Shown here: positions 25,823 to 35,105 of the stretch, one piece after another | Layout of the letters: each line of letters begins with the position of its first letter | Numbering within the stretch: the first letter of the stretch is position 1 | Source: CAXXOK01 sp964584315 | GTDB taxonomy: Bacteria; Bacillota; Clostridia; Christensenellales; Aristaeellaceae | DNA: 64,000 nucleotides | Reading direction: 5' to 3' | Assembly: GCA_964584315.1 (NCBI GenBank) | Contig: CAZOZO010000002.1 | Span: 62,001 to 126,000, forward strand | Translations under genes and position numbers: made by a program | Notes under the pieces: generated by a model | The model's database searches: none | The model's input: only the letters and a program-made list of their open reading frames with translations | Told to the model about the DNA's origin: nothing

Positions 25823-26173
25823 TTAAACGCGCACACCCTCAACCGAGATGTTCACGCGGCGGACCTTCACACCCGTCATGCTTTCCAGCTTATAGCGGAC
25901 CGTTTCCACGATGGTCTTACAAACCTCCGCGATGGAGATGCCGTATTCGACGATGATAAACAGATCCACGTCGAGCATATCGTCTACTAAGCGAAGCTGC
26001 ACGCCTTTGGTGAGGTTCTCACGCCCCAGCCACTGAACAAGACCGTCTTTCGCCCGTTTGCTGGACATCGCCACGATGCCGTAACATTCGAGCGCGGCAT
26101 AGCCGACCACCTTGAGCATAACGTCCTCGGTGATATAAACTGTGCCGATTTCGTTCTTGATCTTGCATTCCAT
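25823..26173 (-). CDS. Asp23/Gls24 family envelope stress protein
   Basis: 116 residues from ATG 26173, 10 bases after AAGGAGG; the ATG nine bases earlier is too close to that site. Asp23 features: NEIGTVYITEDVMLKVVGYAALECYGIVAMS, DVDLFIIVEYGISIAEVCKTIVETVRYKLE. YloU-type members are small cytoplasmic or membrane-associated proteins linked to envelope stress; the gene commonly precedes fakA, as here. Confidence 0.92.
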   Translation of the reverse strand: MECKIKNEIGTVYITEDVMLKVVGYAALECYGIVAMSSKRAKDGLVQWLGRENLTKGVQLRLVDDMLDVDLFIIVEYGISIAEVCKTIVETVRYKLESMTGVKVRRVNISVEGVRV

Positions 26174-26254
26174 ATTCCACATGCCTCCTTGCAACGATGG
26201 ACGCATCACCGGCAATGATGACCCGCACGCAAAACCGCATGCAGGGTCATGATG

Positions 26255-26283
26255 ATTATACACGAGTCATGCGTGTTGCGCAA
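26255..26283 (-). promoter_or_regulatory. Promoter of the asp23-fakA-recG operon
   Basis: Minus strand TTGCGC (26278-26283), 17-base spacer, TATAAT (26255-26260), about 80 bases before the Asp23 start. Probably the main promoter for genes down to recG. Confidence 0.8.
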
Positions 26284-26427
26284 CCGATTTGCCGCAACAA
26301 TTTTGCCCTCGCTTCACGCAACGCTTGCAAGGCTTGGCTTTGGCGTGCGTACCCTTCGCGCGGCGCGCGGTTATGTAAATTCTGTCATGTATTTGACATG
26401 CTGGCTTCACAATGCTTGGGATTTTTA

Positions 26428-26455
26428 TTTACAAAAACGCAATATGTGCTATACT
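26428..26455 (+). promoter_or_regulatory. Promoter of the low-complexity membrane protein
   Basis: TTTACA (26428-26433), 16-base spacer, TATACT (26450-26455), in an AT-rich patch 62 bases before the start codon. Nothing else is recognised between 26284 and 26427. Confidence 0.7.
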
Positions 26456-26516
26456 ATGATGGAATGCGTCCACCTTGCGCCGCATGACGACCCGACAACG
26501 ACCTGGGAGATGCAGC

Positions 26517-28346
26517 ATGAACAGCAACCGCACGAAATATGCCAGCACGCCTACCTACGGTATGCAAAAGCGCAACTTTTCCAAGAAGCAGGCTGCCGCC
26601 CAGGCGACCCCTTCGCCTGATTTTACGCAGCAGCCTTTGATGGACATGAGCACCGCCGCCACGCCCTTTGCGACACAAAACCCCTTCGGTATCCCTCAGG
26701 GTGCCATCCCGGGTGTGGCGCAGGGGGCGGGCGCCTCGTTTTTTTCTGCTCAGCCACAGGCTGGCCAGCCGATGGCGCAGGCCCAACCGATGTTTGGCAT
26801 GCCTCAGCAACCCTACGGCGCGGGGCAGCCGTTTGGCGGTGTTGGCGCGCCCATGAACGGCTTTGCCATGCCCGGCGCCATGAACGGCTCGGGCAATGGG
26901 AACGGCATGAACGGCATGGGCAGCTACATACCGCCCCAGCAGACCAACGGCATGCCCGTGTTTCAGCAGAACTACCAGCAACCCATGCCCCCGATGGCGG
27001 GCATGGGTTTTGGCGCGGGCGCGCAGGGCTACGCACCGCAGCCATACCCGCAGAGCGGCGCCATACCCCCGAGTGTGACCCGCAGCGAGCCGGTGCCCGG
27101 CTTTGGCGGCGCCCCCGGCATGATGGGCGGCGCGCAGCCCATAGCGGGCATGAACAATGGCTACGGCAACACAGGCTTTGGCAATATGGCGGCAGGCGGG
27201 CAGAACCCCGCTTTCCCGACCGCGCCCTATCCGCCGGTGATGAATATGACTGGCGGCAACGGCTTCGGTCGCCCGCCCTTCGGCGGTGAGGGCGGCTCGC
27301 CCGCGATGCCCACGCCGCGCCCGCCCTTTGATGTCGATAAATGGCTCAAGGTCATTCTCTTTCTGGTGTTGCCCCTCCTGTTCATTCCTTGCGTGTTTGT
27401 ATCCCACGCATTCGACTTTTTGCGCTACCTGTTCATCATCGCTTCGGTCATCAGCCTGAGTATCCTTTGGTACCGGCAATCCTTCACGGTTGCGATGCGC
27501 ACCACGGTCACGGTGGCCTATCTGGTCGTGTGCATCATCGTGATCGCCGGCCTCATCAGCAACAACCGCGACACGACGCAGACCAACAGCCTCGCGGGCC
27601 GCAGCAATGTGCAGGCCAGCGCGGAGCCTACCGTCTCCCCCGAGGCCATGGCCCCCGCCGCCCAGCCCACGCCACCGCCCGTCGAGGATGTGGGCGAATC
27701 TGAAGCAGAGCAGCGCCTTGCTACCTTTATGGACTATTGGCAGCTGAACCGCATCGAGGACATGGTGAACCTCGTGCAACCCAGTTGGGCTACCGTGCAG
27801 GACAACGCCGCCTCCGCGCTGTTTACGGTCATCAGCAACCGCACCCCGCAGGATTATGCCATCGAGGGCATCTCCGGCACATCGGCGGACAGCAGCCGCA
27901 CGGTCACCATGAGCGCTTTGATCAACAAGAACAATGGCAAGGACCCCGTTCGCTACCGTTTCATGATCCTGATGGTCAAGGAGAGCGGCGAATGGTTTGT
28001 AGACCCCAACTCGCTTGCGACCAACGATATCGCCACCGAGACCCCCTCGCCCGCGCCGGGCAAGGCGACCATCGTGCAATCGCTGCAGCCGCGCATGACT
28101 GTGACCCCCATCCCTGACGCCAATACCAAGCTGTACTACAACGCCAACGGCGGCAAGTACTACCACGCGGACCCCAACTGCTCCGCGGTGAACCCGAAAT
28201 TCCTGCCGATGGCATCGTTCCTCTACAAGGAGCTGGACGATTCGCCCTACAACGCGCTGCAACCCTGTCTCAAGTGCGGCGCGCCCACCCAGTCGCTGGG
28301 CAAGCTCGCCGAACAGACAACCGAAACCCCGACCGTTGTGCCGTAA
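26517..28346 (+). CDS. Membrane protein with long disordered Pro/Gly/Gln/Met-rich N-terminus
   Basis: 609 residues from ATG 26517 (GGGAG 7 bases upstream). Residues 1-275 are low complexity, rich in P, G, Q, M, N and A with many short FG/GFG-like motifs. Three membrane helices follow (about 283-355). The outer part has a Thr/Pro-rich linker, a domain of about 110 residues resembling NTF2/DUF4878-like folds (LATFMDYWQLNRIEDMVNLVQPSW), and a C-terminal metal-site-like segment YYHADPNCSAV...PCLKCGAP, similar to Ada-type or zinc-binding tails. No established family recognised for the whole protein; the function is unknown. Confidence 0.8.
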   Translation: MNSNRTKYASTPTYGMQKRNFSKKQAAAQATPSPDFTQQPLMDMSTAATPFATQNPFGIPQGAIPGVAQGAGASFFSAQPQAGQPMAQAQPMFGMPQQPYGAGQPFGGVGAPMNGFAMPGAMNGSGNGNGMNGMGSYIPPQQTNGMPVFQQNYQQPMPPMAGMGFGAGAQGYAPQPYPQSGAIPPSVTRSEPVPGFGGAPGMMGGAQPIAGMNNGYGNTGFGNMAAGGQNPAFPTAPYPPVMNMTGGNGFGRPPFGGEGGSPAMPTPRPPFDVDKWLKVILFLVLPLLFIPCVFVSHAFDFLRYLFIIASVISLSILWYRQSFTVAMRTTVTVAYLVVCIIVIAGLISNNRDTTQTNSLAGRSNVQASAEPTVSPEAMAPAAQPTPPPVEDVGESEAEQRLATFMDYWQLNRIEDMVNLVQPSWATVQDNAASALFTVISNRTPQDYAIEGISGTSADSSRTVTMSALINKNNGKDPVRYRFMILMVKESGEWFVDPNSLATNDIATETPSPAPGKATIVQSLQPRMTVTPIPDANTKLYYNANGGKYYHADPNCSAVNPKFLPMASFLYKELDDSPYNALQPCLKCGAPTQSLGKLAEQTTETPTVVP

Positions 28347-28388
28347 AGGTCAGCGTGCAAGGCCTGCAATGTTAAGCTCTCGTGTCAA

Positions 28389-28428
28389 AACGGCCCGCGC
28401 TCCTTCGTTTGAAAGAGCACGGGCCGTT
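28389..28428 (+). terminator. Terminator after the low-complexity membrane protein
   Basis: Stem AACGGCCCG (28389-28397) with CGGGCCGTT (28420-28428), one mismatch, then GCTC with GAGC, loop of 12. Only a short TT follows. Confidence 0.6.
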
Positions 28429-28525
28429 CCATATGCGTATACAGACAAGTCATATGCCACCTTTGTGCCATTATACGCATCACAAACCCACCGCGGCAGG
28501 CCGCAATGTGCGAGCCACTTGATCC

Positions 28526-28573
28526 AAAAACAAGCGCGCCCTCGTTCGCATATGCGAGCGATGGGCGCGCTTG
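28526..28573 (-). terminator. Terminator of the GNAT gene
   Basis: Twenty base pairs: 28531-28550 with 28553-28573, one bulge and one GU, loop TA. On the minus strand the stem is followed by TTTTTGG, a good Rho-independent terminator, 11 bases after the GNAT stop. Confidence 0.9.
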
Positions 28574-28583
28574 CTCATGAGCC

Positions 28584-29699
28584 TTACAGAGTCAACTCAT
28601 ATTGCCTGTACACCCGGTACCGCTTGGCGCCTGTGCGCTCGGTGGCGAGGATGCTGGGCAGGTTCGTCTCGTCGATGGTTGAGGCTTCGACCTCCTCCAC
28701 GCCGATGCTCCGCGCCCGGTCGTAGGCGGACAGCGTCATGGCAACGTTCACGGCTTTATTCTGGTAGTCCGGCGTTACGAACATCATACTGCAACGCACG
28801 GCCTTCACCTTGCCGAACAGGAGTTTTATCCACCCGAAGGGGAAGAGCCTGCCGCTGCTGCCTTTCAGCAGCCGGTTGTAATCGGGGAAGCACACAAGGA
28901 TGCCCACGGGGCGTTCGCCCGCATAAGCCATCACGATCAGGTCGGTCTTGGTGTATCGCATGAGCGACTGCATCTCGTCCAGGATGTCGCCTTTTGTGGG
29001 CGGCAGCAGCTCCCAGTCGTCGGGAAACGCCTCGCCGATCACCCCCGCTACCTCGGCGGCCAGCCTGCCCTTGTTAGCATGCTGTAAATCCACATGCTGC
29101 ACACGGAATTTGAAACGCTTCTGTGCCAGCTCGCTGAGGCCCTGATACGCGTTATCGGGGAACTCCGCAAGGCGAAGGTGGTAGGCGTAGTGGTCGCGGT
29201 GCTTGGCAAAGCCGTATGCGGTAAAAAAATCGTTGTAATACGGCGGGTTATACGGGTTGAAGAGCATCGGCGGGCCGTCGAAGCCCTCCCAAAGCAGCCC
29301 TTTGCTGAAATCGTCAAAGCCCGGGGTATTGGGGCCAACCACACGCTCCATGCCAAGGCCGCGCAGGTAGCCCACCGCCGCGTCCAGCACCGCGCGGGCA
29401 TACTCCATGTCGTTTTCACTCTCAAACAGGCTGATGTAGCCGCGCTTTTCACCGATGCGCGCATTCAGGCGCTCGTCCACGCCCGCAAGCACGCGCGCCA
29501 CGGGGCGGTCATCATCATAGGCCATAAAGAAGGAATGCTCGCCGCTGAGCAGCGGGTTGTTCTCGCCCAGCAGCAGTCTCAGCTGCATCCCGTACATCGG
29601 CGGAATCCAATTCGGATCCTTCCGGTACAGGCGGCGTGGGAGATCCATAAAGTCACGGATGCCCTTTTTGGTCTTCTCGAGCATTTCCACATGGATCAC
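28584..29699 (-). CDS. GNAT-superfamily acyltransferase-like protein
   Basis: 371 residues from GTG 29699 with AAGGGGG 8 bases upstream. The N-terminal part (DFMDLPRRLYRKDPNWIPP, MERVVGPNTPGFDD, GFDGPPMLFNPYNPPYYNDFF) and the C-terminal part (VEASTIDETNLPSILATERTGAKRYRVYRQY) match a family of large Clostridial proteins with two GNAT-like halves. Substrate unknown; no signal peptide. A promoter inside the end of engB (29776-29804) serves it. Confidence 0.75.
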   Translation of the reverse strand: MIHVEMLEKTKKGIRDFMDLPRRLYRKDPNWIPPMYGMQLRLLLGENNPLLSGEHSFFMAYDDDRPVARVLAGVDERLNARIGEKRGYISLFESENDMEYARAVLDAAVGYLRGLGMERVVGPNTPGFDDFSKGLLWEGFDGPPMLFNPYNPPYYNDFFTAYGFAKHRDHYAYHLRLAEFPDNAYQGLSELAQKRFKFRVQHVDLQHANKGRLAAEVAGVIGEAFPDDWELLPPTKGDILDEMQSLMRYTKTDLIVMAYAGERPVGILVCFPDYNRLLKGSSGRLFPFGWIKLLFGKVKAVRCSMMFVTPDYQNKAVNVAMTLSAYDRARSIGVEEVEASTIDETNLPSILATERTGAKRYRVYRQYELTL

Positions 29700-29732
29700 G
29701 CGTATTCCCCCTTATGCAAATGTGCGCCACGC

Positions 29733-30395
29733 TCAGGGCCCGTCGTCGCCCACCGCGTCCATATCCTCTGAAGCCATTGTATCACAACCTTCGCCATCGC
29801 TCAACGGTGGCGTGAGGGCGGTTTCGATTTTTTGCAGCAGCTCCGCACGTCCCGTGCCATCCTCGGCGGATACCACGACGACCTCCCACGGCTGCACCAG
29901 CAGCGCGCGGCAGATGGGCGCAAGCTGCTTACCGCGCGCGCCGCGGCTGATCTTATCCGCCTTGGTGGCCACCACCGTAAAGGGTATGCCCATCTGGCGC
30001 AGGTAGTTCGCCATGGTCACATCGTCGGCGGTGGGGTCATGGCGGATATCGACCAGCAGCAGCACATGCCGCAGCAGCGTGCTCTTCTGGAAGTACGCGT
30101 CCATCATCACGCCCCAGCGTTCCTTCTCCGCCTTATCCACCTTGGCGAAACCATAACCGGGCAAATCGACCAGGTGGAAAGCGTCGTTGATGAGGAACAC
30201 GTTGATCAGTCGCGTCTTGCCGGGCGTCGAGCTGGTCTTGCACAGCTTTTTGCGGTTGCACAGGGCATTGATCAGCGAGCTCTTGCCCACGTTGCTCTTG
30301 CCCACCACCGCCAGCTGGCTGAGGGTGATGGGCGAGCTTTCCGCATATTTCGCAAGGCTGGTCACAAAGGTTGCGTTCTTGATCTCCATGCTCAT
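29733..30395 (-). CDS. engB: Ribosome biogenesis GTP-binding protein EngB/YsxC
   Basis: 220 residues. G1 GKSNVGKSSLIN, G2/G3 TPGKTRLIN and DLPGYGF, G4 TKAD, G5 VSAEDG. EngB is needed for assembly of the 50S subunit. The ATG overlaps the Lon stop by the ATGA arrangement, so translation is coupled, as in many Firmicutes where engB follows lon. The last 25 residues are an acidic extension without family match and contain the GNAT promoter. Confidence 0.96.
   Translation of the reverse strand: MSMEIKNATFVTSLAKYAESSPITLSQLAVVGKSNVGKSSLINALCNRKKLCKTSSTPGKTRLINVFLINDAFHLVDLPGYGFAKVDKAEKERWGVMMDAYFQKSTLLRHVLLLVDIRHDPTADDVTMANYLRQMGIPFTVVATKADKISRGARGKQLAPICRALLVQPWEVVVVSAEDGTGRAELLQKIETALTPPLSDGEGCDTMASEDMDAVGDDGP
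29776..29804 (-). promoter_or_regulatory. Promoter of the GNAT gene inside engB
   Basis: Minus strand TTGAGC (29799-29804), 17-base spacer, TACAAT (29776-29781), located in the low-conservation C-terminal codons of engB, 77 bases before the GTG start. Confidence 0.65.
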
Positions 30396-32815
30396 AGCCC
30401 CGGATATACGGGCGTGCCGGTGCCTGCGGGGGGAATGGCCAACTCCGGCACGGTGGCGGCGGTGGGGTTGGCGGGCACGGCCACGGGCAGCTTGGCCGCC
30501 AGCGCGTGCGCCAGCACCTCGTCGATCTTCTCCACCGGCATCACGCGCACCTTTTGCAACACGGTGGGCGGCACGTCTTCCAGGTCTTTGCTGTTCTCGC
30601 GGGGGATCAGCGCCAGCGTGAGGCCCGCACGGTAGGCGGCCAGCAGCTTTTCCTTAAGGCCGCCGATGGGCAGCACGCGCCCGCGCAGGGTGATCTCGCC
30701 CGTCATAGCCACGCTTTGCAGCACCGGGGTGGCGGTGAGCGCGCTCACCAGCGCGGTGGTCATGGCAACGCCGGCCGAGGGCCCATCCTTGGGCACGGCG
30801 CCCTCCGGCACGTGGATGTGGATGTCATGCGCCTTGTAGTATTCGGCAGGGATGCCCCATGCTTCGCTGTGCGCACGCACCCATGAGAGGGCCGCCTTGG
30901 CGCTCTCCTGCATCACGTCGCCCAGCTTACCGGTCAGCTGCAAGCTGCCCGTGCCGCGCATGATGGTGCACTCCACCGCCAGCGTTTCGCCGCCCACCGA
31001 GGTCACGGCAAGGCCGTTCACCACGCCGATGAGGCTGGCCTTCTCCGTCTTTTCGCGCAGGAACTGCACTGCACCAAGGTATTCCTTCAGTTTTTTGGTG
31101 GTGACGGCCACGCTCGCCGCGCCGGTCTTGATGATCTCTACCGCAGCCTTGCGCACCACGCGCGCCAGTGTGCGCTCCAGCGTGCGCACGCCCGCCTCGC
31201 GGGTGTAGCCCTCGATCAGCTCCTGCATCACGCGGTCGGTCATGGTCACGCTCTTGGGCGGCAGGCCGTGGGCCTTGACCTGCTTGGGAAGCAGGTGCTT
31301 TTTACCGATGGCGAGCTTCTCCATTTCGGTATAGCTGGGCACCTCGATGATTTCCAGCCTGTCCAGAAGGGCAGGCGGGATGGTGTCCATGGTGTTGGCT
31401 GTGGTGATGAACATCACGCGGCTCAAATCGAAGGGCAGCTCCATGTAGTGGTCGCGGAAGGCGTTGTTCTGTTCCGCGTCCAGCACCTCCAGCAACGCAG
31501 AGGCGGGGTCGCCGCGGAAGTCGCTGCTCATCTTGTCGATCTCGTCAAACAGGAACACGGGGTTCATGGTGCCCGCCTGCTTGAGGCCGCTGATGATGCG
31601 GCCGGGGATGGCGCCCACGTAGGTGCGCCGGTGGCCGCGAATCTCCGCCTCGTCGCGCACGCCGCCCAGTGACATCTGTACGAATTTACGGCCCACCGCC
31701 TCGGCGATGGCGCGCACGATGCTCGTTTTGCCCACGCCCGGCGGGCCTACGAAGCACAGGATAGGGCCTTTCATGTCCTGCTTGAGACGCAGCACAGCGA
31801 GGTACTCCACAATGCGTTCCTTGACCTTTTTAAGGCCGTAGTGGTCGCGATCCAGTACCTGCTCCGCGCGCTTCAAGTCCAGATTGTCCTCGGTGGTCTT
31901 GCCCCATGGCAAGTCCAAAATCCACTCCACATACGTGCGGCTGATGCCGATCTCCGGCGTGCCGGGCGCCATGTGCGACAGGCGCTCCAGCTCGCGTTCG
32001 GCCTTCTGTCGCGCCTCGTCGTTCACTGGGGTCTGGGCCAGCTTCTCGCGCAGCTCGTCCACGTCGGTGGCTTCCTTGTCGCCCAGTTCGGTCTGGATGG
32101 CCTTGATCTGCTCGCGAAGGTAATAGTCTTTCTGGTTTTTCTCGATCTGCTGCTTGATGCGCGCCTGTACGGTCTTCTCGACCTCCGAAAGCTTGGTCTC
32201 GCGCAGCAAAATGGCGCACAGCGCCTCCAGCCGCTCGCTCACGTTCAGCTTTTCGAGGATCGTCTGCCGGTCGCCGAGCTGGATCAGCACATTAGCGGCA
32301 ATCGTATCCGCCAGCTGATCGGGCTTGGTGATGGCCATCACACTGCGCAGCGTCTCCTGCGATACGCGCTGGCTGGTTTTGTAATACTCCTCGAAATACT
32401 CGTGCGTGGTGCGTACCAGCGCCTTGAGCTCGGTGGTCTGCGCCGCGCCGGTGGCGCGCACGGGGCGCACGTCCGCCAGCAGGCAGGGGTCGTCCTCCAC
32501 GATATCGATGAGCTCCGCGCGGCGCTCGCCCTCCACCAGCACGCGGATGCTGTCGCCCGGCAGGTTGAGCACCTGCTTGACAAGCGCGATGGTTCCCACG
32601 GGCGCAAGGTCGTCCTTGCCGGGGTCCTCCGCGTCCGCGTCCTTCTGGGCGACAAGGAATATCTTCTGATCTGCCAGCATCGCCTTTTCCAGCGCGGCGA
32701 CGCTCTTCACACGGCCTACGTCAAAATGCAGCACCATGTGCGGAAACACCATCATGCCCCGCAGCGGGAGCACGGGCAGGCGGGTCAAGGGGGTCTTTCG
32801 CGTGGTCTGTTGCAT
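30392..32815 (-). CDS. lon: ATP-dependent protease Lon (LonA)
   Basis: 807 residues from ATG 32815, preceded by AAGGAGG; an upstream in-frame start would include this site. N-terminal LON domain (LPVLPLRGMMVFPHM), AAA+ module with GPPGVGKTS and EIDKMSSDF, and the Ser-Lys protease domain with catalytic Ser in KDGPSAGVAM and Lys in GGLKEKLLAA. Degrades damaged and regulatory proteins. An Ala/Pro-rich tail follows. Its promoter lies at 32871-32899. Confidence 0.97.
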   Translation of the reverse strand: MQQTTRKTPLTRLPVLPLRGMMVFPHMVLHFDVGRVKSVAALEKAMLADQKIFLVAQKDADAEDPGKDDLAPVGTIALVKQVLNLPGDSIRVLVEGERRAELIDIVEDDPCLLADVRPVRATGAAQTTELKALVRTTHEYFEEYYKTSQRVSQETLRSVMAITKPDQLADTIAANVLIQLGDRQTILEKLNVSERLEALCAILLRETKLSEVEKTVQARIKQQIEKNQKDYYLREQIKAIQTELGDKEATDVDELREKLAQTPVNDEARQKAERELERLSHMAPGTPEIGISRTYVEWILDLPWGKTTEDNLDLKRAEQVLDRDHYGLKKVKERIVEYLAVLRLKQDMKGPILCFVGPPGVGKTSIVRAIAEAVGRKFVQMSLGGVRDEAEIRGHRRTYVGAIPGRIISGLKQAGTMNPVFLFDEIDKMSSDFRGDPASALLEVLDAEQNNAFRDHYMELPFDLSRVMFITTANTMDTIPPALLDRLEIIEVPSYTEMEKLAIGKKHLLPKQVKAHGLPPKSVTMTDRVMQELIEGYTREAGVRTLERTLARVVRKAAVEIIKTGAASVAVTTKKLKEYLGAVQFLREKTEKASLIGVVNGLAVTSVGGETLAVECTIMRGTGSLQLTGKLGDVMQESAKAALSWVRAHSEAWGIPAEYYKAHDIHIHVPEGAVPKDGPSAGVAMTTALVSALTATPVLQSVAMTGEITLRGRVLPIGGLKEKLLAAYRAGLTLALIPRENSKDLEDVPPTVLQKVRVMPVEKIDEVLAHALAAKLPVAVPANPTAATVPELAIPPAGTGTPVYPGL

Positions 32816-32870
32816 GGTTTCCTCCTTATGGCATAACGGCCGCGCTGCGCAGCCGCTCTGTGCCGATACC

Positions 32871-32903
32871 ATCATAACCGCTTGCGTTTGCAAATACAAG
32901 CGG
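32871..32903 (-). promoter_or_regulatory. Promoter of lon with an overlapping inverted repeat
   Basis: Minus strand TTGTAT (32894-32899), 17-base spacer, TATGAT (32871-32876). The inverted repeat CCGCTTG (32878-32884) and CAAGCGG (32897-32903), 12 bases apart, covers the spacer and -35 and could be an operator. It matches neither the CtsR nor the CIRCE consensus I know. Confidence 0.65.
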
Positions 32904-32976
32904 CGTTGTGTGCTCTGAATGTATCAATTCATGGGGGCGTGCCCCCCAGTGAGTATACCCGCCCTGCGGGGGACTA

Positions 32977-33010
32977 AACACGCCGCACCATGTTTGATGC
33001 GGCGTGTTTC
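32977..33010 (-). terminator. Terminator of the tig-clpP-clpX unit
   Basis: Perfect 12-bp stem AAACACGCCGCA (32977-32988) with TGCGGCGTGTTT (32999-33010), loop of 10, just after the clpX stop. On the minus strand the stem ends in GTTTAG; the T-run is short. Confidence 0.7.
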
Positions 33011-33017
33011 GGGGAGG

Positions 33018-34325
<1,308 letters not shown>

Positions 34326-34338
34326 GGGTTACCTCCCG

Positions 34339-34932
34339 TCACTTCGCGCCTTTGGGCTGGTAGATTTCGTCGATGATGCCGTACTTGAGAGCTTCCTCGG
34401 CGCTCATGAAATAGTCGCGCTCCACGTCGCGCTCGACCTTTTCCAGCGTCTGGCCGCTCATCTGCGCGATCAGTGCGTTCATCTTGCGCTTGGTGCGCAG
34501 CAGCCACTCCGCGCGGATCTGCACATCGGTCGCCTGACCGCTCGCGCCGCCGAGGGGCTGGTGGATCATCACTTCGCTGTTGGGCAGCGCCAGGCGCTTG
34601 CCCTTCTCGCCCGCCATCAGCAAAAACGCACCCATCGAGGCCGCCATGCCAACACACACGGTGCGCACGTTCGGCTTGATGTGCTGCATGGTGTCAAAAA
34701 TCGCCATGCCCGCCGTTACGCTACCGCCGGGGCTGTTGATGTACAGGGAGATGTCCGCGTCCGGGTTTTCCATCTCCAAAAAGAGCAACTGCGCGACGAC
34801 CAGGTTGGCCACGTCGTCGTCGATCTCCCCGCCGAGGAACACGATGCGGTCCTTCAAAAGACGCGAGTAGATGTCGAAGCTGCGCTCGCCGCGGTTGGTT
34901 TGTTCGATGACCATTGGGATCAAAGTACTCAT
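34339..34932 (-). CDS. clpP: ATP-dependent Clp protease proteolytic subunit ClpP
   Basis: 197 residues. Catalytic S99 in GMAASMGAF, H124 in MIHQPLGG and D173 in ERDYFMSA, the ClpP triad. N-terminal MSTLIPMVIEQTNRGERSFDIYSRLL is the family start. CAGGAG precedes the ATG. Forms the protease barrel used by ClpX, encoded next. Confidence 0.97.
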   Translation of the reverse strand: MSTLIPMVIEQTNRGERSFDIYSRLLKDRIVFLGGEIDDDVANLVVAQLLFLEMENPDADISLYINSPGGSVTAGMAIFDTMQHIKPNVRTVCVGMAASMGAFLLMAGEKGKRLALPNSEVMIHQPLGGASGQATDVQIRAEWLLRTKRKMNALIAQMSGQTLEKVERDVERDYFMSAEEALKYGIIDEIYQPKGAK

Positions 34933-35105
34933 GTTTTACTCCTGTCTACCGGCTTGAAAACGGCGGTTGCCGCGTGCATGGCCGGCACATGCGCCTGATT
35001 GGGAAAGGCGGCAGGCGCGCGCATCACTGCGCCGTCGCAAGCCGCCTGTGTGCCGCGCATAGCCGCGGGCTATCGATTCGTTGCCGTGGATATGCGCGGG
35101 GGTCA

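Noticed and set aside
26454..28262. Minus-strand ORF of about 600 residues opposite the low-complexity protein
   Set aside because: His/Arg/Ala-rich shadow of low-complexity coding DNA without a ribosome binding site.
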